Shown here in pieces: positions 31,799 to 40,504 of a stretch of 64,000 nt of DNA. Each line of letters opens with the position of its first letter. The first letter of the stretch is position 1. The notes beneath the pieces were generated by a model. That model was not told the origin of the DNA. It ran no database searches and saw only the letters and a program-made list of their open reading frames with translations. The stretch is from contig NZ_JAAXOX010000010.1 in NCBI RefSeq assembly GCF_012396125.1, positions 58,878 through 122,877 of the forward strand, read 5' to 3'. A program made the position numbers and the translations under genes. The stretch is from Cellulomonas denverensis (GTDB lineage: Bacteria > Actinomycetota > Actinomycetes > Actinomycetales > Cellulomonadaceae).

Positions 31799-33036
31799 CC
31801 GCCGCGGTGATCCTGGTCGTCGACGGGTTCGGCGTGGGGGCGATGCCGGACGCCGGCGAACTGCGGCCCGGCGACACTGCCGCGGACACCCTGGGTGCCC
31901 TGGCGGCCTGGTCGGTGCGGGAACGCGGTCGCCCGCTGCGGATCCCGCACCTGACCGGGGCCGGACTGGCCCGGCTGCGACCGGATCTGGCCGACCTGCT
32001 CCCCGAGCCGGAGCACGCGCTGCGCCGCCGCTCGACGGTGCGCCGGGCCGCCCTCGGCTACCCGGGCGCCGACACCTTCGCCGGGCACCAGACCATGATG
32101 GGCGCGGACATGAGCCACGTGACCCTGTGCCGGGTCGCCGACCGCGCCGACCAGCTCACCGCGGTGCTGCGCGAGGCCGGGCACCGGGTGGAACCGCTCG
32201 GCGACAACCGCGCCCCGCTGGTGGTCGACGGTGCCGCGCTGGTGCACGACAACCTGGAGGCCGACCCCGGGCTGAACTGGAACGTCTCCGCCCGGCTGGA
32301 CGAGCTCAGCTTCGACCAGATCCTGGCGATCGCCGACGTCGTCCGCCGGGTGGCCCCGGTCGCCCGGGTGATCGCGGTCGGTGGCCACTCGGACCGGCCG
32401 CTGGCCGAGTCGGTCCGCCCCGGCCCGGACGACACCCTCGGACTGGACACCCCCGCCTCCGGGTTCTACCGGCTCGGTGGCCTGCAGGTCCAGCACCTGG
32501 GCGCAGCGATCGACCACTCCCGCCAGCTGCCCCAGGCGACCGCCGCCGCGGGCATCCCGGTGACCCTGGTCGGCAAGGCCGCCGACATCCTGCACGCCGA
32601 GGGCCCCCAGGTCAGCAACCGCCCCGGGGTGGACACCGCCACCGTGCTCGCCGACACCCTGGCCGGGCTGCGCCGCGGCGGCCTCACCGTCGCCAACGTC
32701 CAGCAGACCGACCTGGCCGGGCACCAGCAGGACCCCGGGCGCTACGCCGACCTGCTGGAACAGGTCGACACCGCCCTGCCCGGACTGTGCGCCGCCCTCG
32801 AGCCGGAGGACCTGCTGATCGTCACCGGCGACCACGGCAACGACCCGACCATCGGCCACGCCTTCCACACTCGCGAGTACACCCCGGTGCTGGCGGTGCA
32901 CGGCGGGGACTCCGCCAGCGCCGTGCCACTGCGGCTGCCCGACCTGGGGTCGCTCGCGGACCTCGGCGCCGGGGTCGGCCGGTACCTCGGGCTGCCCGCC
33001 GGGGCGATCGGGCACGGGGAGGCGTGCGGGTTCTAG
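31795..33036 (+). CDS. yhfW: YhfW-like phosphopentomutase-family metalloenzyme
   Basis: A 413-residue alkaline-phosphatase-superfamily protein related to phosphopentomutase (DeoB). It has LVVDGFGVGAMPDA at the start, TFAGHQTMMGAD with the acceptor-residue region, and the metal-binding ends VQQTDLAGHQQDPGRYAD and TGDHGNDPTIGHAFHTRE. The presence of a mutase in the cluster suggests that a phosphorylated sugar or phosphonate passes through the pathway (inference). It starts with GTG inside the yhfX stop and is the last gene of the cluster. Confidence 0.82.
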   Translation: MTAAVILVVDGFGVGAMPDAGELRPGDTAADTLGALAAWSVRERGRPLRIPHLTGAGLARLRPDLADLLPEPEHALRRRSTVRRAALGYPGADTFAGHQTMMGADMSHVTLCRVADRADQLTAVLREAGHRVEPLGDNRAPLVVDGAALVHDNLEADPGLNWNVSARLDELSFDQILAIADVVRRVAPVARVIAVGGHSDRPLAESVRPGPDDTLGLDTPASGFYRLGGLQVQHLGAAIDHSRQLPQATAAAGIPVTLVGKAADILHAEGPQVSNRPGVDTATVLADTLAGLRRGGLTVANVQQTDLAGHQQDPGRYADLLEQVDTALPGLCAALEPEDLLIVTGDHGNDPTIGHAFHTREYTPVLAVHGGDSASAVPLRLPDLGSLADLGAGVGRYLGLPAGAIGHGEACGF

Positions 33037-33059
33037 GGGGAGCCAGCTCTGCTTCGTTT

Positions 33060-33080
33060 GTATCATCTAAGTGATACGAT
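33060..33080 (+). promoter_or_regulatory. abiE promoter/operator
   Basis: GTATCA and TGATAC are perfect 6-bp arms around TCTAAG. The right arm overlaps TACGAT at 33075-33080, a good -10 box whose predicted start falls on the abiEi ATG at 33087, so the transcript would be leaderless. AbiEi antitoxins are known to bind inverted repeats in their own promoters. Confidence 0.5.
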
Positions 33081-33086
33081 CGCAGC

Positions 33087-33905
33087 ATGACTCGGTCAGC
33101 AATGCGCGACCTGGGCCTGGTCTCCCGGCTTGCGGCGGGCCAGTGGGGGCTCCTGACCACCGCGCAGGCACAGCGCGAGGGCGTGACTCGCCTCCAGCTC
33201 GCCCGCCTCGCCGAGGCGGGGGTGCTGGAGCGCGTCGACCACGGCGTGTACGCCAGCGCTTCGGCGCCGACGGAACACCGCGCCCTGCGCGCGGCATGGC
33301 TCTCGCTCGATCCAGCGCGCACCGCGGAGGAACGGCTCGCCGATCCGCCGGCCGCCGGCGTCGTCTCCCACACGTCGGCTGCGGCCCTGCACGGCCTGGG
33401 CGACCTGCTCGACGACACACCCGAGATCACACTGGCGGAGCGCAAGCAGACCCGCCGCAGCATCCGGCTGCACCGCAGCACCCTCACCGACTCGGACGTC
33501 ACCCTCGTCGACGGACTGCCGACCACGACCGCTGAACGCACCGTGGCCGACCTGCTGCGGGACGGCCACGACGCCGAACACGTCGCGCAGATCATCGGCC
33601 AGGGCACCCGCCGCGGCGTCATCGACCTCCCCGAGCTCGCCGCGCGCGTCGAGTCCTCTGCCCGGCGCTACGGACAGCGCGACGGACGCGCGCTCGTCGA
33701 GCATCTGCTGGATCTCGTCGGACTCAGCCCGGCCGCGCTGGTGCAGGAGCTCGCCGACACACCGGCCGGTCGCGACCTGCTCGCCGCCGGTGCTGCGAGC
33801 ACCCTGATGCCGATCCTGGCGGCGCTCGGCCAGCTTCACGAGCCGTCGATGAACGCTCCAGCCGCGCAACCGATCAGGGCCACCACCCGCACAGGAGAAC
33901 GCTGA
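33087..33905 (+). CDS. type IV toxin-antitoxin system antitoxin, AbiEi
   Basis: A 272-residue protein. The N-terminal winged helix (LLTTAQAQREGVTRLQLARL, then GVLERVDHGVYAS) is the AbiEi DNA-binding domain. The C-terminal antitoxin domain follows from about residue 85 (VVSHTSAAALHGLGDL, TTTAERTVADLLRDGHD). It represses the operon and opposes the nucleotidyltransferase toxin. Its stop overlaps the start of the toxin frame (TGATG). It appears intact although its partner is broken. Confidence 0.82.
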   Translation: MTRSAMRDLGLVSRLAAGQWGLLTTAQAQREGVTRLQLARLAEAGVLERVDHGVYASASAPTEHRALRAAWLSLDPARTAEERLADPPAAGVVSHTSAAALHGLGDLLDDTPEITLAERKQTRRSIRLHRSTLTDSDVTLVDGLPTTTAERTVADLLRDGHDAEHVAQIIGQGTRRGVIDLPELAARVESSARRYGQRDGRALVEHLLDLVGLSPAALVQELADTPAGRDLLAAGAASTLMPILAALGQLHEPSMNAPAAQPIRATTRTGER

Positions 33906-34677
33906 TGGCGGCGATCCAGGGGTATCGCACGGGGACCGCGCTGTGGGCGGCGGTCACCGATCGGGCCAAGGCCACGCGGCCCTCGAGCTCGACCTCGACC
34001 AGGCGATCGACGCACTCCGCGCCGCTGCCGCAATCGACCTGCGCGATCACTTCCGCTTCGTGGTCACGAGGGTCGAGACGAACGTCGGCGGGGCCGAGCA
34101 GCCGAACCTGCAGGGCTGCCGGGTCGGCTTCGACGCCTACTGCGGAGCGACGCTGAAGTCGCGGTTCGGCGTCGACCTGGTGACCGGCTCGCTGATGACG
34201 ACGGACCCCGAGCCGTACGACGACCCGGTGCTGGAGCTGCCCGGTCTCGCCACGCCCCCGATCCGCCTGTACCCGGTGGTCGATCACATCGCCGACAAGC
34301 TCTGCGCGACCCAGGCCACCTACGGGACGAACAATGACCTGCCATCGAGTCGGGTTCGCGACCTGGTCGATCTGGTCGTGTTCGCCCGCTCACAAGACGT
34401 CGACGGCAGCGCGCTGATCCGCGCCATCCGCGGGGAGTGGGCGCACCGGGCACTCCCCGGCGAACCGGCGTTCTCACCTCCGCCCGCATGGGAACGGACG
34501 TATCCCCCGGCGGCCCGCAAGGTCTCGATCGTCGCAGACCTCACGTCGTTCGCCGATGCGGTCACCCTCGTGCACAAGTTCCTGGACCCCGCTCTGGACG
34601 GCACCGCCACCGGTCGCCGGTGGCTCGCCGCCGACCTCGCCTGGCGCGACTCCCCAGCCGACAGGGCCGTGCCCTAG
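33905..34677 (+). pseudogene. abiEii nucleotidyltransferase toxin, internally deleted and frameshifted
   Basis: The frame opens normally with AAIQGYRTGTALWAAVTDRA up to about 33979, then similarity jumps to another frame at ALELDLDQAIDALRAAAAID and continues to the stop at 34677. The missing stretch should have held the GG and DxD nucleotidyltransferase motifs. The remaining C-terminal half keeps HIADKLCATQ and SSRVRDLVDL typical of AbiEii. A deletion plus frameshift has thus removed the active site, so the toxin should be dead. The size of the deletion is inferred from the family plan. The stop shares CTAG with the convergent gene. Confidence 0.7.
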
Positions 34678-35621
34678 ACCACCACCAGCTCCGTCCCGGC
34701 CGCGTCGTGGTCGGACAGCGCCACGCTCTGGATCGCCGGGTCGTCGTAGGTGTTCCAGTAGTAGGTCGTGGTCCGGGAGGAGAACAGCCCGGTGTAGATC
34801 GTCTTCTCGAACTCGCCGGAGGCCATCGCGGCACTGCCGTCGACCATCGCGACCTGCTGCAGGGTGTGGAACGCCCGGCTGACGTTCGCCTGCTCGGTGG
34901 ACTGCTGCGGGTAGTGCGCGTGCACGTAGGCGGCGCGGGCGAACCGGGACGGCGAGGAGTAGTCGCCCGGGATGCCGCGCATGTGCGAGCCGGAGCCGAA
35001 CGGGACCAGGTGCGCCCGGCCGAGCACCAGCTCGTCGGGGAACACCGGGGAGGCGTTGAGGTAGTTGCGCAGGTTCTCGTGGTGCCAGCCGAAGCCGGGC
35101 TGGTTGGCCAGCACGTCCACGTCGTCGTCGAAGACGTGCATCCCGTCGGCGGTGTACTCGACCACGATCGCCCGGTTCGCGTCGCCGATGATCCAGTGCA
35201 GCAGCGAGCTGGGGTACTTGTCGTTGATCGGGCGGTCCACGATCACCACGTCGGCCAGGGCAGCCTCGACCTCGTCGACGGTGGAGAACTGGGAGGCGAC
35301 CCAGAGCGGGAACTCGAAGGCCGCCACGTTGGTCTTCCCGTCGACCGGCCCGGTGGCGTACTGGGCGTAGCCGGGGAAGTTGAGCCCGGCGACCGCGAGC
35401 CCGGCGTCGTTCCCGCAGTCGAAGTACAGCGGCGTGCCCTCCTCGACGATGCCCATGCCGATCACCGCGTGCCGGATCGCCGGCACCGCCTCGAAGGGTG
35501 ACCGGGGCTGATAGCCGGTCGGTGTGATCACCACCCGCTCGCCGTACCCGCTGGTCCAGTCCAGATTACGGGCCAGGTAGAGCGCGCCGCTGCCGTCGGT
35601 GAACCGAATACCTGTGCACAT
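34674..35621 (-). CDS. linear amide C-N hydrolase, choloylglycine hydrolase family
   Basis: A 315-residue Ntn-type hydrolase. Removal of the initiator methionine exposes Cys2 (MCTGIRF), the expected nucleophile, and ARNLDWT supplies the next conserved residues. NDAGLAVAGLNFPGYAQY and the later asparagine and arginine regions fit conjugated-bile-acid hydrolase/penicillin V acylase relatives. There is no export signal. The substrate in a free-living actinomycete could be an N-acyl amide such as a signal molecule, which is inference. AGGGGG precedes the ATG at 35621. Confidence 0.85.
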   Translation of the reverse strand: MCTGIRFTDGSGALYLARNLDWTSGYGERVVITPTGYQPRSPFEAVPAIRHAVIGMGIVEEGTPLYFDCGNDAGLAVAGLNFPGYAQYATGPVDGKTNVAAFEFPLWVASQFSTVDEVEAALADVVIVDRPINDKYPSSLLHWIIGDANRAIVVEYTADGMHVFDDDVDVLANQPGFGWHHENLRNYLNASPVFPDELVLGRAHLVPFGSGSHMRGIPGDYSSPSRFARAAYVHAHYPQQSTEQANVSRAFHTLQQVAMVDGSAAMASGEFEKTIYTGLFSSRTTTYYWNTYDDPAIQSVALSDHDAAGTELVVV

Positions 35622-35761
35622 GCCGAAACCCCCTGTGGATGGGCGGGGTCCTGGCCCCGCCTCTCCAGCATCGCCCGGACGGTGCACCCCGGCATCTGGA
35701 GCACCGCCGCGGGCTGAGACGCCGTCCCGGATGCCGGGCGCGGGTGTCTACAGTGCCCGCC

Positions 35762-35818
35762 ATGGATCCGATGAGCTTCCTCGGCTGCTCGGCGCGCCGG
35801 GGCCCCTCGGCGGCCTGA
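35762..35818 (+). CDS. putative leader peptide
   Basis: An 18-codon frame (MDPMSFLGCSARRGPSAA) lies immediately before two competing hairpins and the exporter gene. TACAGT at 35749-35754 would place transcription at its ATG, giving a leaderless start. No strong run of one amino acid is present. A regulatory uORF is inferred from position. Confidence 0.4.
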   Translation: MDPMSFLGCSARRGPSAA

Positions 35819-35834
35819 CGGTCGCACTCCCCCA

Positions 35835-35861
35835 CCCGCACCCGGTGCGGGGGCCGGGTGC
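35835..35861 (+). promoter_or_regulatory. mutually exclusive hairpins, attenuator-like
   Basis: CCCGCACC pairs with GGTGCGGG (35835-35851). Alternatively GCACCCGG (35838-35845) pairs with CCGGGTGC (35854-35861) over an eight-base loop. The two stems share bases and cannot form together. They lie 17 bases after the leader-peptide stop and 43 bases before the exporter start. Confidence 0.45.
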
Positions 35862-35903
35862 TGCCCTCCGACCCAGCCGATCGCTCATCGTGAGGAAGTC
35901 CCC

Positions 35904-36800
35904 ATGCGTTCCACCCCGCGCTCCCGTGCCCTGACCGCCACCGCCTGCGTCCTGGTCGGTTCGGCCGGCATCCAGGTCTCCGCCGCCCTCGCCGAAGGAC
36001 TGTTCGGGCGGTTGCCGATCCCGGCCGTGTCCGGCTTCCGGATGACCGTGGCCGCGGTCGTCCTGCTGCTGCTCACCCGGCCCCGGCTGCGCGGTCGCAC
36101 TCGCTCCGCCTGGCTCGGCATCGTGCTGTACGGCATCGCAATGGCCGCGATGAACGTGTTGTTCTACCACGCGGTGCAGCGGGTGCCGCTGGGTGTCGCG
36201 GTCACCCTGGAGTTCTGCGGGCCGCTGGCCGTGGCCGCCGTCGGCGCCCGGGGGGCGCAGCGACTGCTGCCGGTGCTGACCCTGGTCGGCGTGGCCCTGG
36301 TCGCCGGGCCGCAGGGCGACCTGGACCCGGTGGGTGTCCTGGCCGGACTCGGCGCCGCGGCGGCCTTCGGCGGGTACACGGTGCTGGCCGGCCGGGTCGG
36401 CGACGACGACTCCGGGCTCGGCGGGCTGGCACTGTCGGTGACTGTCGGGGCGGTGCTGCTGGCGCCGTTCTCGGTGCCGGCGATCCCGCTGGTGGAGGGC
36501 CGGGACCTGCTGCCGCTGGTCGCCTCCGGGCTGCTCGGGGTGGCGATGGCGTTCAGCCTGGACTTCCTGGCGGTGCGGCTGACCTCTCCGCGGGTGGCCG
36601 GGACGCTGTTCGCGGTCGACCCGGTGATGGGGGCGCTGGTCGGTGCCACGCTGCTCGGCGACCGGCTGACCGGGTGGATGCTGGGCGGGATCGCGCTGGT
36701 GGTCGCCTCCGGGGCGGCGGTGATCTGGCTGTCCGGGCGGGTGGCCGGGCCGGTGTCGGCCGACGGGGAGGCCGATCAGCTGGGGGTCGTGCTGCGCTGA
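35904..36800 (+). CDS. EamA/RhtA-type amino acid exporter
   Basis: A 298-residue drug/metabolite transporter with ten predicted helices in two EamA halves. It contains FYHAVQRVPLGVAVTLEFCGP and DFLAVRLTSPRVAGTLFAVDP, typical of the RhtA threonine/homoserine exporter branch. It should export an amino acid or related metabolite. The ATG follows GTGAGGAAG. The upstream leader peptide and alternative hairpins suggest control by translation state. Confidence 0.82.
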   Translation: MRSTPRSRALTATACVLVGSAGIQVSAALAEGLFGRLPIPAVSGFRMTVAAVVLLLLTRPRLRGRTRSAWLGIVLYGIAMAAMNVLFYHAVQRVPLGVAVTLEFCGPLAVAAVGARGAQRLLPVLTLVGVALVAGPQGDLDPVGVLAGLGAAAAFGGYTVLAGRVGDDDSGLGGLALSVTVGAVLLAPFSVPAIPLVEGRDLLPLVASGLLGVAMAFSLDFLAVRLTSPRVAGTLFAVDPVMGALVGATLLGDRLTGWMLGGIALVVASGAAVIWLSGRVAGPVSADGEADQLGVVLR

Positions 36801-36832
36801 CGGGGTCCGGGCCAGGGCCGGGCCGCCGAGGT

Positions 36833-37789
36833 TCAGGCGCCCTTGACCGGGCTGATCAGCCCCGGCCGCACCCCCGCGGGCAGCCGGACCCGCCACACCG
36901 CCCCCGCACCGTCCGCGGCGCCGGGGTCGCCCAGCCGGGCATCCGGCCGCCCCGCGGTGGTCACCCACCCGGTGCCGTCCGGGCCGATCGCCAGACAGGT
37001 GGTCAGCGGCACCGGCAGCACCATCGCGTCCACCGGCTCGCCGTCCGGGGTCAGGCGGAGCACCGCGCCCGCACCCCACACCGCGACCCAGAGCGCACCG
37101 TCGGCGTCCACGGTGGTGCCGTCCGGGATCGGGCCGTCCGCGGTGAACGCGAGCAGCGGCTCGGGCGGGCCGGGGATGCCGGTGTCCAGGTCGTAGCGCA
37201 GGCGGTACAGCACGCGGCGGACCGAGTCGGTGAGGTACATCCAGGCGCCGTCCGGGCTGAACTGGATGCCGTTGCCGCAGGTCACGTCGATGATCGCCAC
37301 CTCGGCGGTCTCCGGGATGAGCCGGTGGACCGCGCCGGGGGCGGTGGCGTCGTCCGCGGGCATCGAGGTGAGCCAGAGCCGGCCCGCGGGGTCGGTGGCG
37401 CCGTCGTTCCAGCGCTGCCCGGGCGGCGGGGTGGCGCCGAGCAGGGCGGAGCGACCGGCGGGATCCGGGTCGATCAGCCGCAGACCGCCGGTGGCGGCGG
37501 CCAGCACCCCGCCCGACCCGGCCGGCCAGGCGATCCCCACCGTGGACCCGGCCGACCACGGCTGGGCTGCCCGCGCCGGATCGGCGTCCGGCCAGCGGTG
37601 CACCAGCCCGGCCTCGACGTCGACCCAGGTCAGCTCCCCGCCGTGCCACACCGGGCGCTCGCCGAGCCGGGCCCGGACCTCGCCGAGCGCCACCGGGTCG
37701 GCGTCGATCCGGGGCAGGGTCGCCAGCAGCTGGTCGACGTCGATCCGGCGGGTGGGGGCGGGGGCGGTGGCCAGGTCGTGCGGGGTCAT
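36833..37789 (-). CDS. SMP-30/gluconolactonase-family lactonase
   Basis: A 318-residue six-bladed propeller enzyme. Metal-site segments of the family are visible: GERPVWHGGELTWVDVEAG near residue 42, RWNDGATDPAGRLWLTSM, GNGIQFSPDGAWMYLTDS, and DGTTVDADGALWVAVWG. It hydrolyses a sugar lactone to the open acid, which fits with the dehydrogenase and dehydratase upstream. It is the last gene of the 13-gene leftward operon and starts 10 bases after the preceding stop. Confidence 0.88.
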   Translation of the reverse strand: MTPHDLATAPAPTRRIDVDQLLATLPRIDADPVALGEVRARLGERPVWHGGELTWVDVEAGLVHRWPDADPARAAQPWSAGSTVGIAWPAGSGGVLAAATGGLRLIDPDPAGRSALLGATPPPGQRWNDGATDPAGRLWLTSMPADDATAPGAVHRLIPETAEVAIIDVTCGNGIQFSPDGAWMYLTDSVRRVLYRLRYDLDTGIPGPPEPLLAFTADGPIPDGTTVDADGALWVAVWGAGAVLRLTPDGEPVDAMVLPVPLTTCLAIGPDGTGWVTTAGRPDARLGDPGAADGAGAVWRVRLPAGVRPGLISPVKGA

Positions 37790-37799
37790 GGCGCCGAGG

Positions 37800-38723
37800 C
37801 TAGACGGCCGCCGCGGTCAGGGTGCGCTCGCGCAGCAGGTCGAACAGCCGGTCCACCTCGGCCCGGGTCTCGCTGTCCAGCACGAAGCCGTGCGGCGCGC
37901 GGGTGTGCGCGGCGGGCAGCACGCCCTGGCGGACCAGCAGGTGCTTCTCGATCGCGACGAACACGTCGATCGAGGTCTGCAGCGCCACCAGGGAGGACAG
38001 CGGACCACTGATCTCGTACGCCGCGTCGTAGTGCCCGGCCCCGACCAGATCCCACATCCGCACGATCGCCCACACCACCTCCGACCCGGGCATGGTGCCG
38101 ACGATCCCGCGCCGGAACGAGTCGATCAGCGCCGCCCCACCGGTGCCCTCGAAGACCTTCGCCCGGCCGCCGGTGGCCTCGCGCAGCAGGGTGAGCCGCT
38201 GACCGATCGGCGCCGCCTCGGGCTTGAAGAACACCCGGTCGCCGAACCGGTCCAGCAGTCGCATCTGCAGGTCGATCGACAGCGAGCGCCCGACGTACCC
38301 GGAGGCGTCCTGCACCACCACGCCGATGCCGGTCGCCTCGATGATCGCCGCGTAGTAGCCGAACAGTTCGTCGTCGTCGAGATGGACCGTGATCGGCGGG
38401 ATCGCCATCAGCGCGTCGGCCCCGGCGGACTCGGCGTGCCGGGCGGCGGCGATCGCGCCGAAGGTCGACTCGGCGCCCACGCTGATCACGCTGAGTGCCC
38501 CGCGGGCGGTGGCCCGGTCGCAGACCAGGGTGGCGAGCTGGTCGCGTTCCAGGGCGGACATCCGCAGGATCTCGCTGACCATGCCGGTGGTGATGCCGTG
38601 GGCGCCCTGGTCGAGCACCCAGTCGATCTCCTGGCCGAGGGCGGCGGCGTCGATCGCCCCGTCGGCGGTGAACGGGGTCTGGATCACCGGCAGGACGCCC
38701 GCGAGGGGCCTGGGTGCGGTCAT
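37800..38723 (-). CDS. DHDPS/NAL-family lyase (2-keto-3-deoxy sugar acid)
   Basis: A 307-residue TIM-barrel lyase. Lys167 in VFFKPEAAP is the Schiff-base lysine. The GTGG-type loop is altered, with ITTGMVSEILRMS in its place, as in keto-deoxy-sugar-acid aldolases and dehydratases rather than true DapA. It is predicted to cleave or dehydrate the 2-keto-3-deoxy acid made by the neighbouring IlvD/Edd enzyme. The ATG at 38723 has a clear GAAGGAG site. Confidence 0.85.
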   Translation of the reverse strand: MTAPRPLAGVLPVIQTPFTADGAIDAAALGQEIDWVLDQGAHGITTGMVSEILRMSALERDQLATLVCDRATARGALSVISVGAESTFGAIAAARHAESAGADALMAIPPITVHLDDDELFGYYAAIIEATGIGVVVQDASGYVGRSLSIDLQMRLLDRFGDRVFFKPEAAPIGQRLTLLREATGGRAKVFEGTGGAALIDSFRRGIVGTMPGSEVVWAIVRMWDLVGAGHYDAAYEISGPLSSLVALQTSIDVFVAIEKHLLVRQGVLPAAHTRAPHGFVLDSETRAEVDRLFDLLRERTLTAAAV

Positions 38724-38776
38724 GGTGTCTCCTTCGTGGCGGGATGCCGGTCGGGGGTCGGGAACGGTCGACGGCA

Positions 38777-40504
38777 TCAGGACCGTCCGACCACGGGTGC
38801 GACGAACCGGCGGTGCGCCGGGGTCGGTGCGGTGAGGAAGTCGAGGTCGGCGCCGCGGTCGGCCTGCAGCACGTGGTCGGCGTACAGCCGCGGCCAGCCG
38901 CGCAGGTGCTCGGCGGAGGTGGGCGGTGGCGGGGCGGTGGACCGGCGGCGGTCGAGTTCGGCCGGGTCGACGACCAACTCCAGTCGCCGGGCGGGCACGT
39001 CCAGCCGGATCGGGTCACCGTCGCGGACCAGGCCGAGCGGCCCGCCGACCGCGGACTCGGGTGCGACGTGCAGGACGACGGTGCCGAAGGAGGTGCCGCT
39101 CATCCGCCCGTCGCTGATCCGCACCAGGTCCCGCACGCCCTGCTCGACCAGCCGCTGCGGGATCGGGGCCATCCCCCACTCCGGCATCCCCGGCACGCCG
39201 ACCGGGCCGCAGCCGCGCACCACCAGCACGTCGGCGGCGGTGACGTCCAGCTCCGGATCGTCCAGCCGGGTGCGCATGTCGGCGTAGGAGTCGAAGACCA
39301 CCGCCCGCCCGGTGTGCGTCAGCAGGTCCGGCGTGGCGGCGGCGACCTTGATCACCGCGCCGGAGGGGGCGAGCGACCCGTGCACCGCGGCGAGCGTGGG
39401 CGCCGGGAGGACGGGCGAGTCCAGGGTGTGGATCAGCGAGCCGGGCAGGCCGGGCGCGGGGAAGTCCGCCACCACCTCCGCCCACGTCCGGCCGTCCGCG
39501 GCCCGCTCGGCGAGGGCGGCGTCCAGGGCCGCCAGCAGGGTGGGGAGTCCGCCGTCGCGGTGCAGGCGGTGCACCAGGCCCGAGCCGCAGGGTTCGACAT
39601 CCGCCAGCAGCGGCACGTCCCGCCAGAGTGCGTCCATCCGGGTCAGGCTCGCGTCCAGGCCCAGGCGCCCGGCGATCGCGGCCAGGTGGATCACCGCGTT
39701 GGTGGACCCGCCGACCGCCGCCAGCACCCGGATCGCGGTGTCCAGTGCCGCCTGGGTCATCTGTGCCGACGGTCGCCGGTCCTCGTGCACCAGGGCGACC
39801 ACCCGGGCACCGGTGTCCCGGGCGGCCTGCTCGATACCGGGGCCGACCGCGTCCAGCAGTGCGGTGCCGGGCAGGGCCATGCCGAGCGCCTCGCTCAACA
39901 TCGCCAGGGTGGAGGCGGTGCCCATCACGTTGCAGGCGCCCGGGCCGGCGCAGGTCAGGCAGCGTTCCAGGTCCCGCCAGCCGGTGTCGTCCAGCGTGCC
40001 GGCCCGGCGGTCGTCCAGCGCCCGCCACAGGTCGGTGCCGGCGCCGAGCGGGCGGCCGCGGAACTCCGGTGCCGACCGGGCACCACCGAGCAGCAGCAGC
40101 GCGGGCAGGTCGGCGGAGGCGGCGGCCATCAGCGCGGCGGGCACGGTCTTGTCGCAGTTGGCCAGGTGGACCACGCCGTCCAGCGGATAGGCGCGGGCGG
40201 TCTCCTCCAACTCCATCGCGACCAGGTTCCGGTAGAGCATCGCCGAGGGCTTCATCAGGTCCTCGCCCAGCGACATCACCGGGAACCGGACCGGGATGCC
40301 CCCGGCGGCCCGGACCCCCTCGGCGACCTGCTCGGCCAGCGCGGTGAAGCCGGCATTGCACGGGTTGAGGTCGCTGGCGGTGTCCGCGATCCCGATCACC
40401 GGCTTGCCCAGGTCCTCGGGGCCGAGCCGCAGGGCGACCCGGTGCAGCACGGCGACCTCGTCGGTGCCGGAGAACCAGGCGGCGGAGCGCAGCGGGGCGG
40501 TCAT
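38777..40504 (-). CDS. IlvD/Edd-family sugar-acid dehydratase
   Basis: A 575-residue dehydratase with the three iron-sulfur cysteines of the family: Cys49 (NPCNAGF), Cys117 (NCDKTVPA) and the CLTCAGPGACNVMGTA cluster (Cys185, Cys191). The C-terminal swivel domain ends with ISDGRMSGTSFG. Context points to an aldonate dehydratase (arabinonate, xylonate or galactonate type) rather than branched-chain synthesis. Its start overlaps the SDR stop by ATGA. Confidence 0.88.
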   Translation of the reverse strand: MTAPLRSAAWFSGTDEVAVLHRVALRLGPEDLGKPVIGIADTASDLNPCNAGFTALAEQVAEGVRAAGGIPVRFPVMSLGEDLMKPSAMLYRNLVAMELEETARAYPLDGVVHLANCDKTVPAALMAAASADLPALLLLGGARSAPEFRGRPLGAGTDLWRALDDRRAGTLDDTGWRDLERCLTCAGPGACNVMGTASTLAMLSEALGMALPGTALLDAVGPGIEQAARDTGARVVALVHEDRRPSAQMTQAALDTAIRVLAAVGGSTNAVIHLAAIAGRLGLDASLTRMDALWRDVPLLADVEPCGSGLVHRLHRDGGLPTLLAALDAALAERAADGRTWAEVVADFPAPGLPGSLIHTLDSPVLPAPTLAAVHGSLAPSGAVIKVAAATPDLLTHTGRAVVFDSYADMRTRLDDPELDVTAADVLVVRGCGPVGVPGMPEWGMAPIPQRLVEQGVRDLVRISDGRMSGTSFGTVVLHVAPESAVGGPLGLVRDGDPIRLDVPARRLELVVDPAELDRRRSTAPPPPTSAEHLRGWPRLYADHVLQADRGADLDFLTAPTPAHRRFVAPVVGRS

